From positions 62,001 to 126,000 of the forward strand of contig NZ_CP118261.1 in NCBI RefSeq assembly GCF_013337045.2: a DNA stretch of 64,000 nt, in the 5' to 3' direction. Source of the stretch: Agrobacterium vitis. GTDB taxonomy: Bacteria; Pseudomonadota; Alphaproteobacteria; Rhizobiales; Rhizobiaceae. Of this stretch, positions 20,115-29,619 are shown one piece after another (the first letter of the stretch is position 1; every line of letters starts with the position of its first letter). Below the pieces are notes generated by a model, which had not been told where the DNA came from, made no database searches, and saw only the letters and a program-made list of their open reading frames with translations. The position numbers and the translations under genes were made by a program.

Positions 20115-22385
20115 ATGCGCAGAGTAAATCGTGCCCTTGCAAGTGTGGGGACATGCGGGCTGACGCTAATTGCCATTAGCAACATCGTATGTGCTCAGGA
20201 CTCATCAAAAAGAACGGATAGGATTGCCCAAGCAAAGCAGGGCAATGTCCCGCTGTCCGAAAGCAAGAATTGTCCTAGCTCGAAAACCCAAAAGCCTGGC
20301 GCCCCCGCTACGGATGGGTGCCCATCCAACTTCGCCGCGGAGGAAAGCACACCTGCGCAGGGTCCTGGTGGCTTCGGCGGACCGCCGCAAACAGGCGCAC
20401 TTCCCCCGCCACCACGTCGCATGACAATTTCGCCGCAGACTTTTGATGCTGGGCCACCGCTCGCAGGTCCAGCGGCGATCAACGGCGTTGGTCCCATATT
20501 CATACTGCCACCAGGGTTGGTCGGGGATCTGAAGCCTGGACAAACTCTGCTCGGGTTTAGTGATGTCGCTAAACTTCCTCCAAGTCCCGATGGTTTCACC
20601 CATAAAGGTATCGAGATCGGTGCGATGGGCGGCTCCTTCGGCCGGTATCGTTCGACCCTTCAGATCGGCCAGTCGAACGACAACTTTGCAGCCTATCTCG
20701 CCGGAAGCAAGATCAAGGATCCGGGATGGCGGGATCACGCAAACAGCGATCTCGAGGAGCTATATGGCGATTTAGGTTGGCGGGACGGTACTTCCAGTTT
20801 GCATCTGACCTTTAGTCAATCAAACAGTAGTTCCGCGGGTGGGCCCACTCCCATCGAATTACTTGCGAATGATCGCGGAAGTTCTTGGCTGTGGCCAAAC
20901 GACAGGTCCGATGAGACCCGTAAAATCGAACTTTCGGGCGAGCATCAGACAGACAATGGGTGGACGTTAAGCGGCAAGACTTATTACGGATATACCTCTC
21001 GTCAGGCACGGCAAACCGAAGGTGCGCTTGGTTTGCCGTGTGCAGACGACCCTTCCACTCTTTGCGGCGTTTCGGGTGCCTATTTGGACACCAACGGAAG
21101 TCGATATCCGCTATATGCGACTTCGGGTCGATATGGATTTTTCAATGAACTCGAAGATAAAACGAATGCTTACGGGGTTTCGTTCAAGGCGCAGACCGAA
21201 AACCCGCTGTTCGATCGTCCGAACAATTTCGTCATCGGCGCCTCATTCGATGCATCGGATACTTCCGCATCAGTTTCTCGAACTTTGGGGGAGTTGACAA
21301 CCGATCTGGGCTTCACAAACCGGCAGAACACCTACCAGTATACCTCGGTGAAATCAGAGGCCAAATACTTCTCTCTTTATATGGCCGACCAGCTTTCAGT
21401 GACTGATCGCCTTACGGTGGGTGCCACACTTCGATACAACCTTTCCAACATCGAACGGTATGACGGATCAAGCACAAACATTTCCTACGACTACAGCTTG
21501 AACGATAATCGAACCTTCCAAAGCCTCAATCCATCACTTGGGTTGACCTATAAGGTCACTCCGGATTTGGTTGGCTATGCCGGTTGGAATCGTGAAAATC
21601 GTGCTCCGACGCCCTTTGGCACGATGTGCGCCAACGTCGAATCGGCTTGTGCTTTCAGCAACTATTTCATTGCGGATGAACCTTTGGACCAAGTGCGGTA
21701 CGACAATCTCGAAATTGGCCTGCGTGGACAGAATACACTATCCGGAGAAGCGACGCTTTCGTGGAATATCCGTCTGTTCTCCAAGCATGCCGACAATGAC
21801 CTATGGCTCGTGCAACGCGAAGAACGGCCAATGTTCACCAATGTAGGAGAAACATGGCGGCGAGGCATTCAGCTTGGCGCAGCGTTGCAATCCGGTCCAT
21901 GGAACGTCGGATTAGATTATATCCTTCAAAAGTCGACTTTCGAGGAGGAGTTCTCGTTTTATAGTCCAGAAAACCCTGCGGCTGACGCGTCCCGAAATAT
22001 CACCGTTCCTCCCGGTTCCGAGATGCCGAATATCCCGAACCAAGTTTTGAATTTCAGTGTTGATTATGCCCTGAACGAGCGGTTGAACGTGGGAGGCATC
22101 GTTACAGCGGTTGCAGGGACTTACGCGTTCAATGATGAGAACAATCAATTACAAAAGTCGGATCCATATGCTGTTTTTTCGATCAATGCGCGCTATAAGG
22201 TTAGCGATCACTTTGAGTTATTTGGGCTCGTCTCAAACGTCTTTGACACGCAGTATGACACAATAGGCGCGTTGCTGCCGGTCAGTAGAGTGGAGGTTAG
22301 CTCGGTACCAGGTGCATCGAACCCCATCAGCTATATTCCAGGGGATCCGCGGACCTTCTATGTCGGAATGCGGGCAACCTTCTGA
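20115..22385 (+). CDS. TonB-dependent receptor-like outer-membrane barrel, plug domain apparently missing
   Basis: A 756-residue protein with a signal peptide (residues 1-27, ending IVCA) and a long C-terminal beta barrel that ends in Phe (MRATF). The barrel begins with the DGFTHKGIEIGAMGGSFGRY segment, normally the point just after the plug in this receptor type. Where the ~130-residue plug should be there is a Pro/Gly-rich stretch (residues 60-150, GPGGFGGPPQTGALPPPPRR). No VRG or plug strand motifs can be read. A TonB box is not evident. GGGAGGAG precedes the ATG. It may be an open or differently gated channel for the substrate of the neighbouring catabolic genes. Confidence 0.75.
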   Translation: MRRVNRALASVGTCGLTLIAISNIVCAQDSSKRTDRIAQAKQGNVPLSESKNCPSSKTQKPGAPATDGCPSNFAAEESTPAQGPGGFGGPPQTGALPPPPRRMTISPQTFDAGPPLAGPAAINGVGPIFILPPGLVGDLKPGQTLLGFSDVAKLPPSPDGFTHKGIEIGAMGGSFGRYRSTLQIGQSNDNFAAYLAGSKIKDPGWRDHANSDLEELYGDLGWRDGTSSLHLTFSQSNSSSAGGPTPIELLANDRGSSWLWPNDRSDETRKIELSGEHQTDNGWTLSGKTYYGYTSRQARQTEGALGLPCADDPSTLCGVSGAYLDTNGSRYPLYATSGRYGFFNELEDKTNAYGVSFKAQTENPLFDRPNNFVIGASFDASDTSASVSRTLGELTTDLGFTNRQNTYQYTSVKSEAKYFSLYMADQLSVTDRLTVGATLRYNLSNIERYDGSSTNISYDYSLNDNRTFQSLNPSLGLTYKVTPDLVGYAGWNRENRAPTPFGTMCANVESACAFSNYFIADEPLDQVRYDNLEIGLRGQNTLSGEATLSWNIRLFSKHADNDLWLVQREERPMFTNVGETWRRGIQLGAALQSGPWNVGLDYILQKSTFEEEFSFYSPENPAADASRNITVPPGSEMPNIPNQVLNFSVDYALNERLNVGGIVTAVAGTYAFNDENNQLQKSDPYAVFSINARYKVSDHFELFGLVSNVFDTQYDTIGALLPVSRVEVSSVPGASNPISYIPGDPRTFYVGMRATF

Positions 22386-22399
22386 AAGGAGAGAGCGAG

Positions 22400-22462
22400 A
22401 TGCCGGCACCACGGCGGCACTTGTTTATAGCGCTGTGTATTTCGGCCCTTCAAATGGCGTGA
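22400..22462 (+). pseudogene. Truncated start of a secreted-protein gene
   Basis: Fifteen bases after the TonB receptor stop, GGAGAGAG and an ATG open a frame that reads like a signal peptide (RRHLFIALCISALQ). It hits TGA after 20 codons, close to the IS3 end at 22521. It is probably the cut 5' end of a gene once in operon with the receptor. Its identity is lost. Confidence 0.4.
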
Positions 22463-22520
22463 TCATGGTCCTTTAGGTCATAGCTGTTGGTTGCCACGCG
22501 GAACTGAGGCGGTTTTGGAG

Positions 22521-22845
22521 TGAACCCCCTCGGGCTGGACCAGCGAGGAGCTTCAAACTAAGCCGCCTGCTGGGCGAGTTGGGTTTCAAACTCCGCTGGC
22601 GGTCTGTAGCCATGGGCCGAGTGCCGCCGCTTGGCATTGTAGACATCTTCAATGAACCTGGGCAATCGCTCGGCCACGTCCGCGAAGGTTTCGTAGCCAG
22701 CGGGGTAGAGGTCCTCCACTTTCAGGGTCTTCATGAAGCTCTCCGCCTGCGCATTGTGATATCGGTTGCCGACGGCGCTCATCGAACCCTGCAGGTCCGC
22801 GGCATCGAGCGCCCGTCGATAGGTTTCACTTGCGTATTGGGCAGA
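22521..22845 (-). mobile_element. IS3-family element fragment (3' end of transposase)
   Basis: The minus frame down to 22558 encodes the last ~90 residues of an IS3-type OrfB integrase: [22 protein letters not shown] with the final Glu of the DDE triad, then [24 protein letters not shown]. The base pattern TGAACCCCCTCGG at 22521 resembles an IS3-family terminal repeat. Everything upstream of the Glu segment is replaced by IS30 sequence near 22845, so only an end remains. Confidence 0.8.
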
Positions 22846-24116
22846 TTCAACCGGTCGCTGCAACACCTTCGCTCATATCCGATTTAAGCAGGCCGTCCAG
22901 CGCTTCTGCCGGCGTGCGATAACCCAGCGACTTGCGAGGCCTGCTATTAAGGGCATGCGCCACAGCACTAAGCTCATCGGCTCCGTGCTGGCTTAAATCT
23001 GTACCTTCGGAAAGTACTGACGTAACAAACCGTCGGTGTTTTCGTTGCTTCCACGGTGCCAGGGGCTTTGAGAGTCACAGAAGTAGATATCCAGGCCAGT
23101 GTCAATCCCAAGCTGTGCGTGCTGCGACATTTCTGTGCCTTGGTCCCAGGTCAGGGATCGGCGTAGATGCGCCGGAAGTTCCATGATGGTCTCAGCGATC
23201 GCATCACGAACCGCTCCAGCACCGTGTCCAGCGAGTGCAGGACCGTTCTTGACGGATTTTTCGATTCCGTGACCTTCCATGCGTGGCAGGTGCAGGAGCA
23301 TTGTGAACCGTGTCGTGCGTTCGACCAGAGTGCCGATCGCGGAGCTGCCGAGACCGAGAATGAGATCACCTTCCCGGTGACCGGGCGCAGCTCTGTCGCC
23401 GATCTCCGCGGGACGGTCGCTGATCATCGGTGCATCACCAAGAAAGGACTTACCACGGCTACGAGTCCGTTCGCGAGGCAACCTCAGCGCTCGACCGGAA
23501 CGCAAGCAGGCCATAGTTCACGCTTCAGAGCGCCTCGACCTCGAATGTAAAGCGTCTGATAGATGGCTTCGTGGCTGATGCGCATCGTCATGTCCTCGGG
23601 GAAAGTCAAGTCTCAGACGCCCCGCAATCTGTTCTGGACTCCAGGCTTTGGACCAGCGTCGGCTTTGCCGATGAACGGCCTGTCGTCCTTTCCATACCAC
23701 GGCAGGTCCATCAAACGCGATGCCATGGGGTGTGGCAATGAGGCCGTCGAGCCGGTCCTGTACTAGTCGCGAAGGGCAATATTGGCTGCCAGTTTCGCCA
23801 CCTTCGGCCGTCGAGCCGCTCGATCAGCATGCCACTATGCAGTAATCGCACGACAGTCGAAGTCGCCGCCGCGCGTCGCTGAATTCAGCCTGATCTCGCG
23901 CGAGATTGTGCTCGGTGATCGTCCCAGCTTACGTGCGATGGCACGGATTCCAGCACCTCGGGCGCATTTTTCCAAAGCAATTTCCTCACGCTCTCTGAGC
24001 GTCAGGCTGCGGTTCCTGAGTGGTATTGCCGAGGGTGAAAGATGTGTGGCAGGCAGACCGCCTGAACTCCGAAACCACCGGTTCCTGTCAAGCGAAGCGA
24101 AGAATTGATCGATCAT
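22846..24116 (-). mobile_element. IS30-family element with broken transposase
   Basis: Pieces of one IS30 transposase are read in changing frames. At 24116-23835 is the N-terminal HTH (LTLREREEIALEKCARG, IRAIARKLGRSPSTISREI). Around 23700-23520 is the SPEQIAGRL segment. At 23514-22993 is the catalytic core with GHREGDLILG, FTMLLHLPRMEG and WDQGTEMSQHAQ. A last frame contains LNSRPRKSLGYRTPAEAL and ends at 22846. At least three frameshifts separate them. The element abuts the IS3 fragment on one side and the IS110 fragment on the other. Confidence 0.85.
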
Positions 24117-24314
24117 TTTGCACCCCCGTCTGACAGTGATGGCGGAGCATCTCCCGCTGTCGCCGGCGATCGGCTGGCGCGGTGTTTTTTCACTAGCCGG
24201 GTTACTGTCCTGTGCCCGCTGGCCAGCGTTGCGGCTGTGGGGATGATGCCTTCGTGAAACGATCATGGAAGGCGGCGCGCGGTGCTACGTCGGGATCGGC
24301 GACGGAGGCTGGAA

Positions 24315-25143
24315 ATGGACTATTACTCGGGACTGGACGTATCGCTGGAGGCGACCAGCGTGTGCGTGGTGAATGGCGAGGGCAAGGCCCGTCCGGGAGG
24401 CAAAGCTGCCGTCCGACCCGGATGCGATCGAGTTGTTTTTGGCCGAATGGGGCGTCCACCTGAAACGTGTCGGGCTGGAAGCTTTTTCGTTCAGCGCCTG
24501 GCTGCATACGGCCCTCGACGACAAGGGCCTGCCGGTCGTGTGCATCGAGACGCGCCACACCAAGGCGGCGCTGAACGCCATGCTGAACAAGACCGACCGC
24601 AACGACGCGCGCGGCATCGCGCAGCTGATGCGCACCGGCTGGTTCCGGCCCGTGCATGTGGAATCCGAAGCTGCGCAGGCGCTGCGCGTGCTCCTGGCCA
24701 GCCGCAAGGCGCTGCTCGGCAAGATGATCGACATGGAGAACATGATCCGCGGCCTGATCCGGCCGTTCGGACCGAAGGTCGGACAGGTTTCGACAGGCCG
24801 GTTCGATGCCCGCGTGCGCGAGCTGGTCGCCGGCATGGCCGAGCTGGAACAGATCGTCGAGCCGCTGCTGGCGGCCCGGGCGGAGATGTGCCTCCAGTTC
24901 GCGCGGATGCATCGCATGGCGCTGGCGGCAGCGCGCAACGACAAGGCGGTGCGGCGACTGATGACGGTGCCCGGCGTCGGCGCGATCGTGGCGCTGACCT
25001 TCCGCGCCACCGTCGACGATCCCGGCCGTTTCAAAAAGTCCGTGACCGTTGGCGCCCACTTCGGGCTGACGCCGCGACGATGCCAGTCCGGCGAGACCGA
25101 CTGGTCGGGACGCATCTCCAAATGCGGCAACGAAATGATCACA
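24315..25143 (+). mobile_element. IS110-family transposase, frameshifted and 3'-truncated
   Basis: The N-terminus reads MDYYSGLDVSLEATSVCVV (RuvC-like Asp region). A frameshift near 24400 moves to a frame with VGLEAFSFSAWLH, ETRHTKAALNAMLNKTDRNDARGIAQLM and, further on, VPGVGAIVALTFRATVDDP. The element breaks off at KCGNEM near 25140, before the C-terminal segment, and continues directly into sugar-kinase sequence. A single +1/-1 change would restore the first two parts but not the lost end. Confidence 0.85.
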
Positions 25144-25145
25144 TC

Positions 25146-25560
25146 CAACGCGTCGGGTATTAGCTGGCTTGCGGATGTAGTCGTTGCCAACGACATCGAA
25201 TTTGCGTGCCTGGTTGGTGTCAAGAATCTGGATTCGAGACATGCGAAGCTTTGCTTAAACGACTTCACGAAAATACAGGTCAGGCGCTCGTCGTGACACT
25301 CGGCGCCAATGGCGTAATTGCTATCCGGCAAGGCCGGATCCATCGGGCCAACGGATTGAACATTCTTCCCGTGGATACCGTTGGTGCGGGGACACCTTTT
25401 GCTGATACTTGGTAGCTGGGTTGGACGAACAACTTGATTTCGATCATGCCTTGTGCCGGGCCGCCGCCGCGGCTTCTCTCGCCTGTCTCGCTTCTGGCGC
25501 ACAGTCTTCGATACCCGACGCAGCGAGAGTTGCCGCGGAGCATCGAGTGCGCAGCAACCC
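25146..25560 (+). pseudogene. PfkB-family sugar kinase 3' remnant
   Basis: Beyond the IS110 break come pieces of a ribokinase-type enzyme in three frames. First is LADVVVANDIEFACLVGVKN. Next is EALLKRLHENTGQALVVTLGANGVIAI through ILPVDTVGAGTPFA, where the DTVGAGD-F anion-hole and catalytic Asp region is damaged. Last is AGLDEQLDFDHALCRAAAAAS. The 5' two thirds are gone, presumably removed by the insertion. Confidence 0.75.
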
Positions 25561-25936
25561 TACTCGCTGACGATCCAGTGAAAATCAACAGAACCATCCT
25601 GCACAGATCCCCAGAATGATCCCTGATGGCTGTGGCACGCGGTGAGGACATTGCTACGTTCGACTGAACCCCCGCCAAATTTCCCGCTCAACCTAGAGTC
25701 TAAATGAAGGTAGAAATCGCCCAGCGCAAGAACTATTCATCAGTTTATCGCGCGACAAACATTGTTCGAGATCAACAGACCGCGTTTAGGATCCTAACCT
25801 GCCAGTGGAAGGCGAAGCCACAGCGTGATCGCACGGTCTCCGTCTTCTCCTCTAGATTAGGCCGTCGTGATTGAACCACGACCACCACAGGTAGTTGAAA
25901 CGACTGACCATAGTCAGTTCTGAAGTCTAAGTTGAT
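25561..25936. other. Intergenic region without a recognisable gene
   Basis: Nothing with a ribosome site or known motif. It separates the insertion-sequence cluster from the 3' end of the ABC transporter operon and may be an island boundary. Confidence 0.5.
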
Positions 25937-26704
25937 TCAGTGTCTCTGTTGCCAGCGCAGCAGGCGCCGCTCTATCGTGGCGAAAATCACCGATGTCAGA
26001 TAACCAAGCCCGCCGAGCACAATAATCCCTGCATAGAGATCTGGCGCGCGAAAGGCCCGAGCCGCGAGCAGAATCCAGCTACCCAGACCTTCCTGACTGG
26101 CTAGCATTTCACCGACAACCGAGAGGATCAGCGCCACGGTCAGGCCAAGCCGCATTCCGGCAAGGATATCCGGCATCGAACTTGGCAGCGCGATTTTGAA
26201 GATGACCTCTCCACGCGACATCCTGAACATCCGCGAAACTTCGTAAAGCCGGGGCTCGACTGCAGAGAACCCATGAATCGTGGCCAGAAGCATAGGCCAG
26301 ATTGCTCCGAAGGCGATGACAGCCAGCACCATGGTTTCGCTGAGGCCGAGTAGCGCTATCGCCAAGGGCACGACGGCCGAAGCCGGCAACGGACGCAGAA
26401 ACTCGACACCGGGTCCCAAATATTCGCGAATGCGTGGCGAGATACCGATGAAGGCGCCAATCGCGATGCCCAAGAGTGATGCGAGCAGCCAACCATACAG
26501 CATTCGCCGCACTGTTCCGAGCGTATTGTCAATCAAAACACCGCTTTCCACGCCGCGAAGTAGCGCGTTCCAAGCGCTGGCTGGTCCGGGAAGGAAGACG
26601 GGTGACACAAGGCGTTGAGCGGTGATCCACTGCCATAGCAGAACGAGAAGCGCGCCGACGCAAACGCTGACAGCGAGCCAAATTATGCGTTCCGACCGGG
26701 TCAT
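25937..26704 (-). CDS. ABC transporter permease, NitT/TauT (SsuC-like) type
   Basis: A 255-residue, about six-helix permease. The cytoplasmic EAA-type loop reads RLYEVSRMFRMSRGEVIFKIALPSSMPDILAGMRLG near residue 150. ATG 26704 overlaps the stop of the preceding permease gene (ATGA), so a longer frame from 26797 is rejected. With the second permease it would form the membrane channel of an importer for a small anion or organic substrate. It is the last gene of the operon. Confidence 0.88.
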   Translation of the reverse strand: MTRSERIIWLAVSVCVGALLVLLWQWITAQRLVSPVFLPGPASAWNALLRGVESGVLIDNTLGTVRRMLYGWLLASLLGIAIGAFIGISPRIREYLGPGVEFLRPLPASAVVPLAIALLGLSETMVLAVIAFGAIWPMLLATIHGFSAVEPRLYEVSRMFRMSRGEVIFKIALPSSMPDILAGMRLGLTVALILSVVGEMLASQEGLGSWILLAARAFRAPDLYAGIIVLGGLGYLTSVIFATIERRLLRWQQRH

Positions 26705-27489
26705 GCGGTGCCCTCGACAAGTGCTGCAGGCCCGAACAGAGTTCGCTGGATCATCAGAAGTATGGCGCCGAGTGCCCAGCCAACAATGCCGATCCACACC
26801 AGAAGCGCCAAGGCATCATCTGGTCGCAGCGACTGTTGTGCGTTCATGATCGCATACCCCAATCCAAGCGTGTTGATGCTGATCTCGACGGTGACCGCGA
26901 CGATGAGAGAAATGCCCACCCCCAGCCGCAACGCCACGAAAATTCGGGGAAGGGCAGCAGGCAGGATGATTTTTGTAATTCTATCGATCAGTCCGAATCG
27001 CAGCACGCGTGCGACATCGTTGAGCTTCGGTTCAATCCCCGCGACGGCGCTCCGCGTCAGAATGAGCGCGGGCCAGAGAGTTGCGAAGGCGACGATCGAG
27101 TACTCTAGCCTGTATCCGAAACCGAACACCAGAAGCCCGATTGGCATCAGGGCGATCGGAGGCACGGGACGTATTGCCTCTACGCTGACTTCGAACATCC
27201 GATCGAACACCGGCAAGACCGCGAATAATATGCCGAGGATCATCCCGAGCGAAAATCCGATCGCAAGGCCGGCTAAGGCTGCGGTCAGGGTCTGAACGGT
27301 AGCAAGAAGGATCGTGCCATCGACGAGTTGCCTCCAAAGCGCAACGAAGATTGCGCTCGGGGCTGCCAAGCTGTCGCTTTGAAGATGCGATACCTGTGCG
27401 CCGACTTCGGCGAGCAGCACCAAGGCGATCGGTAGAACGAAGCCACGCCAGCGGATTTTTCGCGCGCCAGTTTTGTCCGGCCCACTCAT
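26701..27489 (-). CDS. ABC transporter permease, NitT/TauT (SsuC-like) type
   Basis: A 262-residue membrane protein homologous to the permease downstream. It has an N-terminal helix (FVLPIALVLLAEVGA) and the EAA loop KLNDVARVLRFGLIDRITKIILPAALPRIFVALRLG. Its start overlaps the end of the ATP-binding gene by four bases, and its stop overlaps the next permease. Two different permeases in one operon suggest a heterodimeric channel, whereas many family members use one permease twice. Confidence 0.88.
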   Translation of the reverse strand: MSGPDKTGARKIRWRGFVLPIALVLLAEVGAQVSHLQSDSLAAPSAIFVALWRQLVDGTILLATVQTLTAALAGLAIGFSLGMILGILFAVLPVFDRMFEVSVEAIRPVPPIALMPIGLLVFGFGYRLEYSIVAFATLWPALILTRSAVAGIEPKLNDVARVLRFGLIDRITKIILPAALPRIFVALRLGVGISLIVAVTVEISINTLGLGYAIMNAQQSLRPDDALALLVWIGIVGWALGAILLMIQRTLFGPAALVEGTA

Positions 27490-28307
27490 CTTTTTTCCGC
27501 CTCCGCGATGAAATCGAAGAGCTGGCGGCGCATATGCAGGAATTGCGGCAGCTCCCGCGTCGTGAGCTGGTTGCGCGGCCGCGGCAGATCGACATTGATG
27601 GAGAGCGCCGTGCGTCCCGGATACGGGAGTAGGCCAATCACCCGATCGCCGAGGTAGATTGCCTCTTCAAGATCGTGAGTGACGAAGAATACCGTAGCTC
27701 CCGATTGGGCGACGAGGGAAAGGACTTCGTCCTGCAAGTGCTGCCGCGTCATCGCATCGAGCGCTCCGAAAGGCTCGTCCATCAACAGAACGGCCGGCTG
27801 CTGAGCGAGACAACGAGCGATCTGCAGGCGCTGCTGCATCCCGCCGGACATTTGAGCCGGAAATTTCTCGGCTTGCCCAGCCAGTCCAACCTTAGCGAGA
27901 AGCGCATTGATGCGATCAGGTCTTTCAGCCTTCGGAACACCGAGCGATTCCAGCGCCAGCGAAACGTTTCCGGCGGCAGTGCGCCACGGAAGCAGTGCCT
28001 TTCCGTAATCCTGGAAGACGAATGCGATATCCGGTCGTGGCTCCGTAACCTTTTGTCCGTCTATCGAGACAGTGCCGGTTGTGGGTTGATGAAGGCCGGA
28101 GAGAAGGCGCAGCAATGTCGTCTTACCGCAGCCCGACGGGCCTACAACACAAACGAATTCTCCCCTGCGAATGTCGAGATTGATGTCTCGCAGGATTTCA
28201 TATCCACCCAGTGAGAGACCCACACCGGACAACTTCAAGAGTGACGAGTTGCCGACTGCCCGGTTTTTCAGTTGTGAAAGATATTTATCCGGGTCTGCTG
28301 ATACCAC
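27486..28307 (-). CDS. ABC transporter ATP-binding protein, NitT/TauT (SsuB-like) type
   Basis: A 273-residue ATPase. It has Walker A GPSGCGKTT near residue 60, Q-loop FVFQDYGKALLPW, signature MSGGMQQRLQIARC, Walker B VLLMDEPFGALD and switch His in FVTHDLEEA. GTG 28307 has GGGAGA at normal spacing. An ATG six codons upstream (28325) has a poorer site and is the alternative. It drives the importer formed by the two following permeases. Confidence 0.88.
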   Translation of the reverse strand: MVSADPDKYLSQLKNRAVGNSSLLKLSGVGLSLGGYEILRDINLDIRRGEFVCVVGPSGCGKTTLLRLLSGLHQPTTGTVSIDGQKVTEPRPDIAFVFQDYGKALLPWRTAAGNVSLALESLGVPKAERPDRINALLAKVGLAGQAEKFPAQMSGGMQQRLQIARCLAQQPAVLLMDEPFGALDAMTRQHLQDEVLSLVAQSGATVFFVTHDLEEAIYLGDRVIGLLPYPGRTALSINVDLPRPRNQLTTRELPQFLHMRRQLFDFIAEAEKR

Positions 28308-28462
28308 TTTGTCTCTCCCGTGCATTGACCACCATCATTATAATAGGCACAGCGTCCTGCAGACGCCCCTCCTCAGAACTGAAGAGAGCAGACCGAGTGG
28401 CCCAGACGATCTGCGCGCGTGTCGTTCGGCTCACATGGAGCTGACGGCAGACACTATGCCAT

Positions 28463-29407
28463 TTATGGCCAGATCACATCGGCAACGGCAATTTTCGAAA
28501 TCCGGCCTTGGCGCTTCATCTCGGCCATCCACCAGTTGAAACCGACCTCGCTGATCTCGGGGCTGAGCGTCGGCAGACCGAAATTGGCGAGAACCTCCGG
28601 CGTCAGCTTGAGATATTTGCCGATGCTCGCGCGAAGTTGCGTCGGGTCGGCCTGCCCCTTCGAGACACCCTCCTTCATGGACTTGCGGAAAGCGGCGAGC
28701 AATTCGCTATTGTTCTGCGCCCATTCGCGCTTGGTAACGTAGAGATTGAGAGGCAGGTTGTCGGGAAGTTCAGCGGGGAGAAGCGCCAGAATTTCGCCAA
28801 CGCCGGAGTTGATGATGTTGGTCATGAACGGGATGGATGAGATGGCCGCATCCAGAGTTCCGGCTTTGATCTGGTCGAGTTGTGTCGGGAACGTTGCTTC
28901 GACGATCTTGACCTTCTTGACGTCTATCCCCTTTTGACTGAGCCAGGCACGCAGAATGACGTCGAACACCGCGCCAAGGCCGGGCACGCCAATGGTTTTG
29001 CCAGCCAAATCTTCAACCCTGCTCACTCCACCGCCCTTGCGGACCACGATGCCGTAATCAGGCTTGTTCTTGTTGCTGACGGCGGCACCGCCGACAATCA
29101 CGATATCAAGCCCGTTCTCTGCCGCCTGCAGAATGGTTGAAACCGTGCAGACACCGATATCAATAGATCCTGCGAGCAATGCTGGCGGCACGTTCGGATC
29201 AAGGCCAATCAGAAGGTGTTCGTAACTGATGCCGTTCGCTGCGAAAATCCCCGTATCGGCAGCAACAAAGCAGCCGGCGGGACCGGGTTGAGGTGTACTT
29301 CCCAGTCTGATGGTCGTTGCCGCCGAAGCCGGTGATCCAAATCCAAGTGCCATCGCTCCCCCGCCCAGGAAAGCCATAAAATCTCTTCGAAGCACATTCT
29401 GAAACAT
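28463..29407 (-). CDS. ABC transporter substrate-binding protein (NMT1/TauA-like)
   Basis: A 314-residue periplasmic protein. Its leader has RR in LRRDFMAFLGGGAMALGF, which looks like a Tat signal, with cleavage after PASA near 30. The mature part follows the NMT1/SsuA pattern: GCFVAADTGIFAANGI, ALLAGSIDIGV and DLAGKTIGVPG. It is first in the minus-strand importer operon and diverges from the FAH gene at 29620. The ligand is unknown; an organic acid, sulfonate or aromatic acid would fit the setting. Confidence 0.85.
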   Translation of the reverse strand: MFQNVLRRDFMAFLGGGAMALGFGSPASAATTIRLGSTPQPGPAGCFVAADTGIFAANGISYEHLLIGLDPNVPPALLAGSIDIGVCTVSTILQAAENGLDIVIVGGAAVSNKNKPDYGIVVRKGGGVSRVEDLAGKTIGVPGLGAVFDVILRAWLSQKGIDVKKVKIVEATFPTQLDQIKAGTLDAAISSIPFMTNIINSGVGEILALLPAELPDNLPLNLYVTKREWAQNNSELLAAFRKSMKEGVSKGQADPTQLRASIGKYLKLTPEVLANFGLPTLSPEISEVGFNWWMAEMKRQGRISKIAVADVIWP

Positions 29408-29484
29408 TTAATCCTCCCAAATCGCGCTCAGGGCGCCACCTACTGACTTCTCAGGTCTCGGCGCAGGATCGGCTCTTATGGTCG

Positions 29485-29498
29485 TTGCGACGTCGCAA
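29485..29498. promoter_or_regulatory. Perfect 14-base palindrome TTGCGACGTCGCAA
   Basis: It lies in the 212-base divergent gap between the importer operon and the 29620 operon. It is a self-complementary sequence with no spacer, typical of a small homodimeric regulator. The binding protein is unknown. Confidence 0.45.
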
Positions 29499-29522
29499 TC
29501 CCTGCTCCGACGAGGGAGATCG

Positions 29523-29562
29523 CACAAATAGATATAATTAGCAAGAAAAAATATTTTCTGTG
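29523..29562. promoter_or_regulatory. AT-rich element CACAA...AAAAAATATTTT...TGTG, putative GntR operator
   Basis: A 40-base element with CACAA at one end and TGTG at the other, around GAAAAAATATTTT. An element of the same design and nearly the same length (39 bases) precedes the GntR gene at 36480-36518. Shared design suggests that GntR protein controls this divergent promoter region as well as itself. Confidence 0.5.
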
Positions 29563-29619
29563 GACAGGTCGCCATAGCTTCCGCTACAAGAGCGCCACAT
29601 GACACTGAAGGGAGAGAAG

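Noticed and set aside
24202..25502. Two long minus-strand frames opposite the IS110 fragment
   Set aside because: Their sequence is the low-information complement of IS110 and sugar-kinase pieces that are recognisable on the plus strand.
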